A stretch of 64,000 bases of DNA from Pontederia crassipes. Taxonomy: Eukaryota; Streptophyta; Magnoliopsida; Commelinales; Pontederiaceae. The stretch's first letter is position 1. Each line of letters opens with the position of its first letter. Position numbers and translations under genes: made by a program. Shown piece by piece: positions 1 to 12,580 of the stretch. The notes under the pieces were generated by a model. It did not search any database and was not told where the DNA came from. It worked only from the letters and a program-made list of their open reading frames with translations. The stretch is from contig CM060190.1 in assembly GCA_030549335.1 (NCBI GenBank), forward strand, positions 65,424,118-65,488,117. The letters run 5' to 3'.

Positions 1-3000
1 TAACTATTTCAGTCATTATTTATATTATTAATTGTCACGACCCCGATTTAAATGGTGATTTAAATCAGAGTTCGCGACTAATTACAGACGATCAAATATT
101 ATTATTATTATTTTATAAAAAAATTATGCATCACTCCTCTAGATAATACAAGAAAATGATAACACATATAAACAAACCACGTAATTTATATTGATCATTC
201 AGAGCATGTAACAACCTTAGGATTTACACTACCACATAGTCATAAAAGATTCATATTTTACAATATACAAAATTACTTTTCATATATATCACATATCAAA
301 CTCTCTCCATATCCCAACAGAGGAATATAAGAGCTACAAGTCTTCTATCTAACACGCGCAGTGGGGCACATGACGTTTCAATACCTTAGCAGCAAAAAGG
401 ATCCACACCCTCCTAAGACTGTCTCTCGCGCTCTCAAAAGTTCTACTGATCTGAAAAAGTATACAACAACACTGTGAGCAAATAATAGCTCAGTAAGCTG
501 ATAACTCATAAGCTATGTGTTACCATCTAATAAATTCGATGAGACATAAACATACATGCATTAATCATAATATCAAAGTCAATATCTTCATACATTTACT
601 AAATATATACATATATAACATCTCAATCAAAAGCATTGCACTCAATTTACATTCATTGTCACTTAAACATATCAAACATGTGTATGCAATGCAACACTCT
701 CATATGTATGCACGGATCACTAACTGGCCAGTGGTCAATAGGTGGACTTTAGAGGTGGCTCCCATCGTGATCAGCGATATAGCACTTAGCTCCATTCTAT
801 CTCATTCCTTTCGGAGAACAAATCATAAAATAATAGGTGGACTCTAGAGGTGGCCCCTACGAATTTTAGAGGTGGCCCCCATCGCGACTACTCACGATGT
901 GGCACTTAGCTCCGCATGACACTTAGCTCCAGTCGATCTCATCCCATTACAAGGGAACAGAATGATGGATTGGACTCTAGAGGTAGCTCCCATCGTGATC
1001 AGCGATGTAGCACTTAGCTCCAACCATTATATATACAAATGCAAATGGATGTCGATGCATGATTCATCACATAACAAATATTTCCTGACTATCAGAAGAT
1101 GAATCATATTCAACACCATTTCAAAATGAACAAAATTGCACTCATCGCAATCCATTCAAATCATATCACACATACTTCCCATAATTGCATTTCTCGAAAT
1201 CAATTCATAGCATTCTAAAATATATTCAATACATATAATAATTGATGTCACACCGAATTCAAAAGAGGTGAAAACATAGAGTAGGAGAAATCAACTTATC
1301 TATAAGGGCTAACAAAATGTTTTCCTTTCCCTTTCACTACTTTACACTTCTACTCCTATAATAATAATAGTAAGGAACACATTACTACTATGATATGAGC
1401 ACAAGTCTATAACACATGAAACATCATTAATTGCAAAGGGTATATGAATCTTAAGTATTTACTCTTATAACTTAAGTAACTATTTAGCATAAGGATTGAC
1501 CTAATAATATGACAGATTGCACACATAGTAAAGAAAAATACATATCTTCTTATATACATAACCAAATGATATCATTCAAATTTTCTTTAGTTTCATATTA
1601 CATATACATTCATCTGTAAAAGTTTTATTTGTTATTTCATTATGGTTTGCTCTCATGAAAATCAATATTCAGCCTAATTTTTATGTTATTTTTATTTCCT
1701 GACAGATTGAGTAATCTTATTTTTATGATTTATATAAAATAATAAACATTCCATGTTCTAGTAATTTTAATTTTCCCAATTTGTAGACATCATAGGGTGC
1801 AACTCATAAAATTACTTGAATTTATATCTATTTGTACTAAGTACAATAAATTTAACCAATACTATCATAATCTGCCCTAAGTTCCCTCCTGACAAACTGA
1901 GTAAGGCTCGGTATATTATTTATAACTTTCGCTACACATATCATTTTCTAGTGATTACAATTGTCAATGAATCTAACATCAATGTCTATGACACCCTAAA
2001 TTATTAAATAATTCCACGACATATTAAATTTAATACATAATTTACAAATTCGGGTAGCAATTTAAGCGGACAGAGTGATAGTACCTTAAAGATATGAACA
2101 TAACTTTATCTACAGAAATCATATTAACTTGATTCTAATGCTCAATGAAAGTAGACTCATAGGGGATTAATCAAAATAAATTTCATAATTTTTGGATCAC
2201 TCGAAGATATGAAATTATGTAGTTAAAAATTCGTGAATCAACTGAACATGGCTAGGTTTAATCTTACCCATGAACAACATGAGTTTTGCCCCATGTTCAA
2301 GTAAAATTCGAAAATAAATGGATAAGAAAGGTTCAGAGTCACCCTAATTAAGAATTATGTAGTTAAAATTCAAAGAAAATGAAGTAGAAACTTACCAAAC
2401 TTTAAAATCATAGTTGCCCCCTCTCTTTTTCTAATTTGCTTCAATCATGTGGTATGGTATCTTCCACCTTCTCTTTTTCTAATTTCGGCCAAGAGTGGTG
2501 AATAGGGTAGAGGAAGGTAGTAAAAGGTGAAAGGATAAATGTTAAAATGAAGGAAGGAATCGACTTCAAGTGGTGGAAGTCAGTTTTTCAAAAATACCCT
2601 TGTTTATATGGTTTATTCACATGTAATGCCATTTAAGTAAATGACTTTAGCATTTTTCATTTATTTATTTATTTACTTAAGACATTACATATAAATAAGA
2701 AACTACACCTCATTTGGATTCAAATAAAATATTTAGAAAAATAAATAACTAAGGAATCGAAATCTAAATTTTTGTCCGAAGAATAAAAATCGCGATTTCA
2801 CAGATTTTTTGATTTTATGTCTATGTTTTACCTAACTCGTACACCTCATAAAAATTCTTTAAAATCACTTTTAGAATCCTTTCACATATAGGAACAATTA
2901 TCGGGACTTTAATTTTCCAAATTTTTACTTTTCCAAAAATCATATTTTCATGCCTTAAATAAATTTTCATTGATATTGAAGTGTAAGTCTTAACATCACA

Positions 3001-3369
3001 TTCATAGAAATTATCAATAAGATAATATAACATCACATTCATACCACTAATCATGTATAGTTAACTTAGAGATATTATATTAATACTTATCAAACACTAT
3101 AATATGATATTATTAATAATTTAAATAATAATAATTCTAATTATTAATTAATTAATTTGATAAATGCGGTTGAATTAAACCGATTCAAAATATATTGAAG
3201 ATAAACAAATGGGACCGGATGCTTCCACCTTATTCAAAGGTTAAAATTAAAATTTTGTAACCGAGAGGGAAAATAATTAAAGTTTTGAGAACCAGAGACC
3301 AATCGGGCTGACCCGTGATTTGTACACCTAAGTGGCTCCTCTAGATCAATTGGAGGCCCGCGATCGGCG
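1..3369. other. A+T-rich repeat-like region with no supported gene
   Basis: No coding region can be supported here. Short open frames are A+T-rich and match no family I know. A string starting TGTCACGACCCC at about 36 looks like the start of some plant Ty3-type LTRs, but I could not find a matching partner end, so I do not call an LTR. A repeated motif lies at 740-1022 and is listed separately. The last 150 bases before 3370 are the probable leader and promoter of the following gene. Confidence 0.5.
740..1022 (+). repeat. Degenerate tandem repeat, about 53-bp unit, roughly three copies
   Basis: Copies at about 741-793, 834-916 (rearranged) and 969-1022 share the order: gtggactYtagaggtggctc, then ccatcgtgatcagcgat, then a variable base pair, then gcacttagctcc. 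The middle copy has an internal partial duplication of the gaggtggcccc part. The unit is too short to code for anything recognisable. It may be an internal LTR repeat or a minisatellite. Confidence 0.6.
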
Positions 3370-6300
3370 ATGTCATCCGCGGCAAGGAAGCGGCCGAAGG
3401 GAAGGGTGAAAGATTCCGCTCCGCCACCGCTCGCCGGCCTCCTAGGAGAGCCCTCCTCCACCCTCTTCCCTTCGAAGGGGGAGCTTCTCAAGGTCGTCGC
3501 CGTGGTCGTCATCGCGGCCGTCGTCGCCGCTGTCTGCAATAACGTTGCTCTCTTCTTCAACCGCCAGCCGAAGGCTTTCTGCGACAGCTCCACTGAAGAA
3601 GGTTCCCAAGATATCGTTTCAGGTGTTGATCCTTTCTCAAATTTTCTGCCCGTCGTTCATGTTTTGGACTTTGCTGATGATTTTATGCAAAAACGCTATT
3701 TTGAAAAGTAAAGTTCTTGACACTGAAACCAAAAAATTTTTTTTTTTTCCATGATGAGAGGGACGAAGTACGTAGAACAAGAAACAATCATGGTTAATAA
3801 TGATGTAACACTAGAAAAGAAAAGACTTCGTGTGATCCTGCTGGCACATAGCTAACCTATCTTTTCAATGCGACAATTTCGTTGATGCCTAAAATTGCAG
3901 ATTACTGTGTACCATGTCCTGAAAATGGACAATGCACTGGTGGCAAGTTGGAATGCTTTGCTGGATTCAAGGCGCAGGGAAGGAAATGCGTGGAAGATGA
4001 AGCAGTTAGTGGAACTGCAGGGGCAATTGTGCGTGCTTGATATGTTTGTTCCTTTGAGCTTAACTTACAATAGTTTCACGAGTTAAGATCTCTATTGCTA
4101 ATGCATGTGTGTAAATTTTGATGCAGTCCAAGCTTCTACAAGACCAGATTTGTGATGCATATGCACGAGTTTTGTGCAACGAGCCTGGGAATATCTGGGT
4201 CCGTTATCATGACCAACTTCATCGTTTTCATGCAACTTATAAGTAGGAATTTCTGGTATAGAATTGCCTTCATTATAAGTGCAAGTGCCTTCTGTAAACA
4301 CAATGGACACCATGGTGATTGTTTCTTGAATGATCTTCTCAGTTTCAAGAGAGTGATATAATCAACATAATCAATGAACACATGACCAAGGATAAACTTG
4401 GCTGGAGACTTCACACCATCACATTTACAAAACAGAGGGCATTGGAAGCTGCAGAAAATTCTCTGGAAACAAGGACACTTCTCAATGGGTATGTCATATG
4501 TTGCCTTTTCTTTAATATCTAAAAAAGTCCAAGGTTCCTTAGAAACTGCACAGCTGCTGCTTTGTGAATTTATCATCTCTTGGTTTGTATAGGAGTAAAG
4601 AATTTAAATGTCCAGAATTGCTGGCTGAACTCCATAAACCTCTGCAATGCCAAGCCCGTCAATGGATCTATAAAAATGCTCTAGTTCTGATTATAATTTT
4701 CTGTATGGTATATGACCTCAAATCGCCCTTCTTGAACCTATTTTACTACAATGCATAACACTGATTCATGTTTAAAATCTATACAGATTTTAGGTTCAAC
4801 GATATTCTTGCTGAACTTGCGTCAAAAGAGAAATGTCTTAGTTAGAGCTGAGCAATTATATGAGGAGGTAATCTTATAGCTTTATTTATCTTCAACCAAC
4901 ACAATTATCATTGTTCACCTCTATGGTTGATGTATATATACAATAATAAGCTGACAGTATAATTTTTGCCATTGTTATTATCCATTAAGTTTAGTCAAAT
5001 ACTTTATCCTTTTCTGTCTTAAAGACAATTATTACGGTTACTGCTCTTTTTCTTTTCTTTTTTTTTTGGGGTGGTGGGTGGGGGGGTGGGTAGCTTTATA
5101 ATCGCTCTCGGGCCTCATATAACTTACTTTCTCCTACTTTGGGTACATGCTCCCACTAATATTGTTTTTTGTTTTACAACTTATAAAGTTGTATTTTAAT
5201 TCTTATTTGTAGAGTGAGGAACCTCTCATTTTAATCATGTATTAATTTCTGTGATTTATCTTTGTAGTTCAATAGCCTTTCTTTTGGGGGTATGTGCTAT
5301 CAACAAATTTGTAATGGCCCAAATTATTTAACCTCTTTGTCATTTTCCTTTGCCCTCATGCCATGTTATGGGGACTGGGAACACATTCGTTTTTGTCAAA
5401 GTTTCTTGAATCTTGTTATGCACTCTTTACATCATTCTTTTTTTTCTATTTTGAGGGAATGCGATGTAGGACAAGAATAGAATTATGGCCCATTAGCTTA
5501 GTCTTCCTTATATTATATTTCTTTTAATTAGTTTAACTTTTATTACTTTTCCTTTTATTCAGGTTTCCTTGTTATTTGAGTACTTAGAACCTTATAAATA
5601 CCCTCTATTGGTTGTATTAGAAGATAGACTTGATTTATAATCACTGCTCAGGCCATAGTTTTATAATCACTGCTCAGGCCTCATATAACTTACTTTCTCC
5701 TACCTTGGGTACATGCTCCCACTCATGGTTGTCAAAAACGCGTGTTAACTCGTAAAAGCGTACGATTTTACGTCTTCACCTTTGCATTTTGTGCTCCATC
5801 TCACCCGGAAACGTTTTTGGCCAGCACGCGATAGAATCGCGTGCTGGCCCGTAGAATCGGTGGAGACGCACGACTCCACCGATCCCACAATATATATTTT
5901 TTTTAATGTTTTATAAGCGTGATAACTCCGCCTATATTTTATAGCCGGTCCCAAGCCCGGATAAAGGAGGAGGGTTGTGTTAGGCCCCGACAGCCAGCAT
6001 AAAATCCTGTCGAATCTTATGAACATGGATCAACGAATAGCGTCGTATGATCCATGTAGCCGACCCCACCTAGTGGGATAAGGCTTTGTTGTTGTTGTTG
6101 TTTTATAAGCGTGATAGAACTCCGCCTATATTTTATAGCCGGTCCCAAGCCCGGATAAAGGAGGAGGGTTGTGTTAGGCCCCGACAGCCAGCATAAAATC
6201 CTGTCGAATCTTATGAATATGGATCAACGAATTCGTCGTATGATCCATGTAGCCGACCCCACCTAGTGGGATAAGGTTTTGTTGTTGTTGTTGTTGTTGT

Positions 6301-9300
6301 TGTTTTATAAGCGTGATAGGCACTCATCTCTTCCTTTTTGTTTGTTGTCTGCCGCTGTGCCCTGTCGCTGCCACCGCTCACTGCTGCTGTCGCCACTGTT
6401 GCTCGTCTGCTGCTCGCGCTGCTTCCGCCGCTCACTGCTGCTGTCGCCACTGTTGCTCGTCTGCTGCTCGTGCTGCTTCCGCCGCCGTGCTGCTGTCCTG
6501 ATGCTGCTGCCACTGATCTAACAGGTTCCTCCCCCGTCCCTCTCTCGTGTTCTCTTTCTCTCCCTCTCCCTTTCTCTTCCCGCACTCTCTCCCTTTCTCT
6601 TTCTCCCCTCGTCTTCTCTCGCCCTTTCTCTTTTCCTCCCCTCTCCCTCTCTCGCTTTCTCTTTCTCTCCCTCACCCTCTCCCTTTCTCTTCCCGTACCC
6701 TCCCCCTTTCTCTTTCTCCCCTCTTCCTCTCTCGCCCTTTCTCTTTTCCTCCCTTTTCCTCTCCCTTTCTCTTCCCACACGAGAATATGTTTTTTTTCTC
6801 CTTTTCTCTTTCTCTCTCTCTCCCTTTCTCTCTACAAATCGAAACAGGTTTCTTTTTTTTTCCACGAACCCAATAGTTCTCCCCATTGGTGAACAAGGGC
6901 CATGGCGACCTTTTTACTTTCTATTATGTTATAAAATTAAAACATTTTTATATTTCAACTATGGTTAATATTTGCTTAATAAAGTGGAAATCATCAATTG
7001 CTTTTAATATTCTGAATTTATTATTGTGTTAATTTTTTATATATTAATAATGAAAGTTATTTATTGATGTGTTAATTTTTCATGAATTAATTATATTGAT
7101 GTGTCTGTTGTTATTCTGTTATTATTACAATTTGTTAAGGTTGTGAATTAATATATATATATAATTAAATAGGTATTAATATCATGAAGTGTAATGTTAA
7201 AATTATAAATTTGGACATGTATTATTGCATTTTGTACTTATAAGTTCAAAGAGAATTTGCATTTCACTACTAATATCATGAATTTATATATATTATATAT
7301 TAATATATACATTTAATATTAAAAAATAATCTGGTAAAATCGGCTGTGTCGTGTTACGTGTTCACGATTTACGAGTTTTTCCGGCCCTCCGTGTCGAGTC
7401 CGTTTTACGTGTTTGACAACATTGCTCCCACTAATAGTGTTTTTTGTTTTACAACTTATAAAGTTATATTTTAACTCTTATTTGTAGAATGAGGAACCTC
7501 TCATTTTAATCATGTGTTAATTTCTGCGATTTATCTTTGTAGTTCAGTAGCCTTTCTTTTGGGGGTATGTGCTATCAACAAATTTGTAATGCTCTGTCAA
7601 AAAAAAAATTGTAATGGCCCAAATTATTTAACCTCTTTTTCATTTTCCTTTGCCCTCATGCCATGTTATGGGGACTGGGAACACATTCGTTTTTGTCAAA
7701 GTTTCTTGAATCTTGTTATGCACTCTTTGCATCATTCTTTTGTTTTTCTATTTTGAGGGAATGCGACGTAGGACAAGAATAGAATTATGGACCTTTAGTA
7801 TAGCCCATTAGCTTAGTCTTCCTTATATTATATTTCTTTTAATTAGTTTAACTTTTATTACTTTTCCTTTTATTCAGGTTTCCTTGTTATTTGGGTACTT
7901 AGAACCTTATAAATACCCTCTATTGGTTGTATTAGAAGATAGACTTGATTAATGAATATTTGCTATTAGCATATTTATATCCTAAGTGGATTCAAGTCTC
8001 CATCAGAATGCATCAATCAATTTTATGTAATAGTGTAGTATTTTTATATGAAAAGCATCATGTATCAATAATTTTGTTCACATTGCAATAAATAAGGAAA
8101 CCTTGTTAGCCTAAATAAAACCTGTGTTGTTGCACACTTGCACTGGACTAGGAATTTTTTTCCAGCGGTTAACTAAGGTTGTATCAACCTAAACACGTCA
8201 TAATGCATACTAATAAGAATATTTGTTTGCACTGGAATCATATCTTTCCTTGTAAAATTTAGTCTAAGGGTCTTTTCAACGTTAAGTGATTGGCTTCATA
8301 ATGATTTTCTAGGACAACCATGTCTCATGATATAGACCAACATAAGATTGTCTTTTTGCTTTTCTCCACACCTGATTTTACCAATTAATTGTTTTCTTAA
8401 GGCAGTGACTATAATGAGGTAGAATCTCCCTGTGTGCTTCAGGCCGAGCACTATCATAACAGTCTTTGATGATAAAGCACACAAGGAATTATGGTAGTGA
8501 AATTTCCTGCTATGTTAAAATAGGAATGCATAATGATTTACTCAAAATTCACATCATGAGCTTAAAGTCTTATTATACCTTTCCTAATCCACATCTATGT
8601 ATGACAGCAGAGAACTAGAGATACAGAGAGATTAAAAGTGTCATGTTTATCTTGGAATTTCTTATGTGAGCCTGTTAATAGACTAGAAGTCTGTTCATCG
8701 TTGCATGACATTATTATTTGTTTTGATTGTTAATTACAATATCTGCTGTTGCAATTTCTCTAAACATTGCTTTACAGGTGTGTGAAGTCCTTGAAGAGAA
8801 TGCCATAAAGCTGAAGAGTGGACATAGTGAAGGTGAACCTTGGCTGGTTGCTTCTTGGCTAAGGGATCATCTACTCCTGCCAAGAGAAAGGAAGAATAAT
8901 ATGTTGTGGAAGAAGGTTTACTTAGTAAAATTTGATTCCAGTAGTTTTCTTTAAAGTTGAACAATGGTTACTATATATAGAAAATAATTGTGTATATATG
9001 TTTCTTTGTTTTCCCTTTGTATTAGCTCAATATTTCATTACCTTTTTTCTTTTTTGAAAGTGGATGCTTCATTACCTTTGCATTTCATAATCTTACTGCC
9101 AAAAATTTCCTTTATCTATCTTGTCTCATATTCTCATCAGGCTGAAAATTTTACACAATTCAGTGTGACTTTCTGATATTTGGAACTCTTTCTGTCATAA
9201 CCTAATAATGTGTTATGCTTTCTCTCATGTTGTTTAAAAAGCCCTGTTTCATTTTTAATCTGGCTGTGTCCATCTTGATAACCCTCCTTAAAGCCTGAAT

Positions 9301-10864
9301 AATTTTTAGGATTATACATTTCCTAATTCGCAAAGATTCTTTTACATAAGGTGGTCTTCGATTTAATGTTTGATACACTCAATGTTTTATGAGATTCCTA
9401 TACTGTTTCTTTATTCTCTTTCAATTTAGGTTGAAGAACTGATACTTGAAGATTCTCGCATAGCTCAGTACCCAAAGTTGATAAAGGGAGAATCTAAAGT
9501 TGTACTTGAGTGGCAAGGTACTGTATCTATTTATTGAAATTTCATTTCAGAGCTTGAAGTTCTAAGGTCACAATTAACAGATTCTTTTTTCCTGTAAAGT
9601 GAAATCGAAACAATCCATCTCAAGGTAAGAAATAGTTTAAATTGATACCTGACTCAAAGGATATTATGTTGTCAGCAATTGGCTGAAATTTTTATGACAA
9701 CAGGGAGTTTTTTTTTAGTGCAAAGATGGCAATTTTTGTGCTACACATGTATTACATGTGGACCATTGGGCGTGACATATATGCCGCATCTATCAGACTG
9801 ACCCTTCCAAAATTCCAATGGTCCACATGTTCGCACGTTACATGTGTCGCTTGCTGCATACATTATTACCTATTGCAATTCTTTTAAGGGGTATTACTAC
9901 TTGGGCAAATTTATAACTGACATTTGTTTCTCCAAAAAAAAGAAGAGTTGAAAACCAGTCTACTTTTTTGGAGCCTCAATTTTAGACATTATAGCCAGAA
10001 GGAAGCGTCCTTACTTCTTAGTCCCTCTAAGAAGGGAAGTGTCCTTGGACTAAATGCACCATGCTTACATATTTGCATCATACTGTCGGTGCCAATTTCC
10101 ATGAAGAAATCAGAGTTTCTTTCTTGTCATTCCATTTCTGAGTTGACATTAGATAATCCTTTAAAACACTAGGAAGCCATGAAGCTGAAAGAGATAATGT
10201 GAAGAGAGAAAAAAATACCTCAGCGTGTATACCTCCAAACAAAAGAAGACTTTTTGTGCATATATGAAAAGGCACTGTCCAAAGCAGGAATATCTTTCCA
10301 TTTATACTTGTACTTCTCCGACTCTTTTTCTTTATTTTCTTTTTCCGTCATTTTACTTTTTCTAATTGCTTAATATTATTATTTCCTTCTTTCCGTACAT
10401 TGGACAATCTGATTTCAAATAGACTTGTCTTCCATGTGGCCTAATAGGCGTTGATCCTCCCACTGAGCATTCCATAGCACTCTTACCAACTCAACTCACA
10501 GCCAACTACATTGTTGATAAGCATTTTCTTTTTCTTGAACGTTGTTGGTTGATATATGTGTTCACCCTTATGCAGTTCTACTTCTATATATGTTTATGCT
10601 AGGATACTAAGTTTTGTGCGATACAGAAGCCAACTTGCAACTAGGCTGACTTTAATAGGCATCTTGCTTGCCTTAATTCCTTCAGTAGTCACTGAAGAAA
10701 ATATATTTCTTGCAGACTATAGTTCGCCAAGTTCAAAGCTGAAAGAGAAGAGATCTGCAATTAAATTACAGAACAGCAGGAAAAGGGACCCATGTACAAA
10801 TGTTGCAGAAGCCACAGCGATGAACCAACATAAAGTAGCTGATGAGAGACCAGTGTTAACGTAG
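3370..10864 (+). CDS. MAN1-Src1p C-terminal domain protein (inner nuclear membrane type), 10 exons
   Basis: Probable exons: 3370-3622, 3901-4028, 4127-4198, 4343-4488, 4593-4707, 4787-4867, 8778-8915, 9430-9517, 9600-9624, 10723-10864. They encode 395 aa, all with GT-AG introns and consistent phases. The protein has a basic N-terminus, a hydrophobic segment at about residues 38-62, a cysteine-rich stretch at 86-117 (YCVPCPENGQC then ECFAGF and KCVED), a second hydrophobic segment at about 227-249, and a C-terminal winged-helix-like part ending near EDSRIAQYPKLIKGESKVVL. This order is that of the MAN1/Src1 C-terminal (MSC) family. Plants have such a protein without an N-terminal LEM domain, as here. 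Family knowledge suggests a role at the inner nuclear membrane, with the MSC domain binding chromatin; that is not shown by the sequence. Intron 6 is 3.9 kb because of repeats. Exon 9 is only 25 nt. The start is the first ATG of a G+C-rich first exon. Confidence 0.85.
5925..6100 (+). mobile_element. SINE-like (TTG)n-tailed element, copy A
   Basis: The element starts actccgcctatattttatag, continues through gataaaggaggagggttgtg and gtatgatccatgtagccgac, and ends cctagtgggataaggctttg followed by TTG repeats. It is flanked by the 16-bp direct repeat ttttataagcgtgata at 5909-5924 and 6101-6116. It codes for nothing. The 3' part resembles the widespread Au/TS-like plant SINE 3' ends. I see no clear Pol III A and B boxes. 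Confidence 0.75.
6117..6302 (+). mobile_element. SINE-like (TTG)n-tailed element, copy B
   Basis: This is a near-identical second copy directly after copy A. It is flanked by the same 16-bp direct repeat at 6101-6116 and 6303-6318, so the target repeat occurs three times in total. The longer TTG tail ends at about 6302. It either inserted at the same site or arose by unequal exchange. Confidence 0.75.
6535..6870 (+). repeat. CT-rich low-complexity tract
   Basis: About 330 bases consist almost only of C and T on the + strand (cttttctctttctccctctc-type units). Both strands give long open frames of biased composition (Ser/Leu/Pro on one, Arg/Glu/Lys on the other). These are composition artefacts and not genes. 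Confidence 0.85.
9741..9850. repeat. Small imperfect hairpin, MITE-like, in intron 9
   Basis: The left arm ctacacatgtattacatgtg plus gaccattggg pairs with the right arm ccaatggtccacatg, then cacgttacatgtg. The hairpin is about 110 bp and sits between exons 9 and 10 of the MAN1-like gene. No target duplication was assigned. Confidence 0.5.
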
Positions 10865-12580
10865 AGATCTTGGATTCTAGACTTTGAAGTAGTCGAGTTT
10901 TATTTCTATTATAGGCTACTTCGTTTTTGCTTTTGTGGTATTATTTGTTGCAGCTTTTGGAACTGAAAACGTTCAATGGATTTGCACTTTTGAGTCTCTG
11001 GTTAAAAGATCAAACGTTTGCCCTCTTTTGATCTATGGGGGTGAGTAGCTGATGGTTGCGGATTTGTTAAGATAATATTTATAATCAAAGTATGTTTTGA
11101 TGCTTTATGAAACTGAAATTCACTACAAACCAATATAGAAAGAAGAAAATGCTTGTAGTTATTAATAGATAAGTATTTATTTTTCAAAAAAGAAAAGAAG
11201 ATTTACGAGTGATGCCACAAAATTTGTAATAATATCGTATCCAAAACAAATTTTACCACATGTCAATCAATTGTCACAACTCATGATAATTAATATTGTG
11301 TGTAACAAATGTGTATCTCAACATCAGTTATACAATGTAATGAGATATCCAAGTTTGAGTTGGTGTAATTGGACGGTGAAGTTGTGTTTCGAGATTCAAA
11401 ATCATCACATTGTCAAGATTTATTCGTACTGCGCATGTCCAAATATCGAATTATTCACTGTTAGTAGTGTTAAAAATTGATGAGTTTCGATGAAAAAAAA
11501 AATAATGGAGAGATGAAACAGTCTATCTTATAACAATGAGATAAAGTAATAGACAAATGAGATAGTCTTATCTTATAACGTCTCGCCCTTATCCTACACG
11601 CATTCTAAGCAAAACTCGTGATGCTGGAAGATGATTCTAGCTAACTTCGCCTTAGAAGCCGACAAAGGAGGCGAAAGGAAGCAAATAGACCAGCCCAGCC
11701 TTTGAACTCGCCTAATCTCAATTCTCATAGTTGAGCACTTTTCCTTTTAAAAAAAAAAAAATAGAAGACCCCGCTTTATATTTTCATATCGTGCACTTCA
11801 TTTCCATTATTTAATTAATTTGATAATAAAAATCATCTAGATTTAACAAATCATGATTATTGAATTTATCATATATGTTTAAATAGTATGATCTTCGATA
11901 ATCCAAAGAATTTGATCTCAATTAAACTCATTATTTAATTAATATAAAAAATTAATATACTATTATTTTATAAATTTAATGAGGAAATTTGATGTTTGTG
12001 TAGTACGATTAAAAATTTCTGACCCTTTTAAAAAAACTTAAATGCATTAGATAGAACAATAAAGTTTGACACAAAAACTGCTGCAAAAAAGAAAAAAAAG
12101 GTTTAATTGAAGGCCTTTGTGTAGTTGCTTTTCTTATGCCAATAAATTTTGATTAAATGAGTTCTTAGAAAATGAGAAGTAAATAGGCTTAGTGATCATT
12201 TGTTGATAAATATTTTTGATAACACATAAATTTATTTATTTTTATTGTCATCGTATTCGAAAAGTGACGTCGATCATTCAAATTTGATCACGAATTTAAA
12301 GTCTTGATTCATCATTAAATTTAATTATTTTAATATCGTTCCGATGCTTATTTTAAAGTCGACTATTAAAATTTCGCTAAGCTCTAAATTTTCTGCATCC
12401 ACGGTTCAAACTCAAGACCTGTTAACGCATAAAAAAAAGTTGATCACGATAGAAATAATGTTGATGATGACTTTGGACAACCGCCTTCGAAACAAATTAA
12501 GAAAACAACGTGTTGCACAAGTCACTCCTCGCTGATTGCTACACTTTTCTTTCCGCTCGCCTCGCGCCAGCCGCAGTTCC
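10865..12580. other. Intergenic region between two + strand genes
   Basis: The first few hundred bases are the probable 3' UTR of the MAN1-like gene. The middle is A+T-rich with short homopolymer runs. The last 50-100 bases become G+C-rich and are the probable leader of the next gene. I see no coding potential or clear repeat in between. Confidence 0.5.

Larger units (their letters stand above)
5728..7420. mobile_element. 1.7-kb non-autonomous terminal-inverted-repeat element
   Basis: The left end reads GTTGTCAAAAACGCGTG and the right end, reverse-complemented, reads GTTGTCAAACACGTAAAA. Near each end a second block (ACTCGTAAA) also pairs in inverted orientation. The flanks, tgctcccactcat before and tgctcccactaat after, are nearly identical, as expected of a target duplication, but about 13 bp is long for a TIR transposon. 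No transposase is visible. The interior holds two SINE copies (5925-6302), a G+C-rich stretch (6310-6530), a CT-rich tract (6535-6870) and A+T-rich DNA. Confidence 0.55.
5110..7954 (+). repeat. Tandem duplication (about 0.53 kb) inside intron 6, second copy split by an insertion
   Basis: Unit 1 runs about 5110-5637. Unit 2 starts about 5671, is interrupted at 5727 and resumes at about 7421, ending near 7954. Both units share long near-identical stretches, for example cttactttctcctac, then gtgctatcaacaaatttgta, then ggggactgggaacacattcg. Unit 2 has a small extra A-rich insertion near 7595 and another near 7795. The repeat is purely intronic. Confidence 0.85.

Noticed and set aside
36-2000. Possible Ty3-type LTR starting TGTCACGACCCC
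   Set aside because: Only a 12-base resemblance; no matching end, partner LTR or retrotransposon domain.
6211-6892. Long open frames on both strands (up to 189 aa)
   Set aside because: They are produced by the CT-rich tract and SINE sequence; composition is extreme and no family is recognisable.
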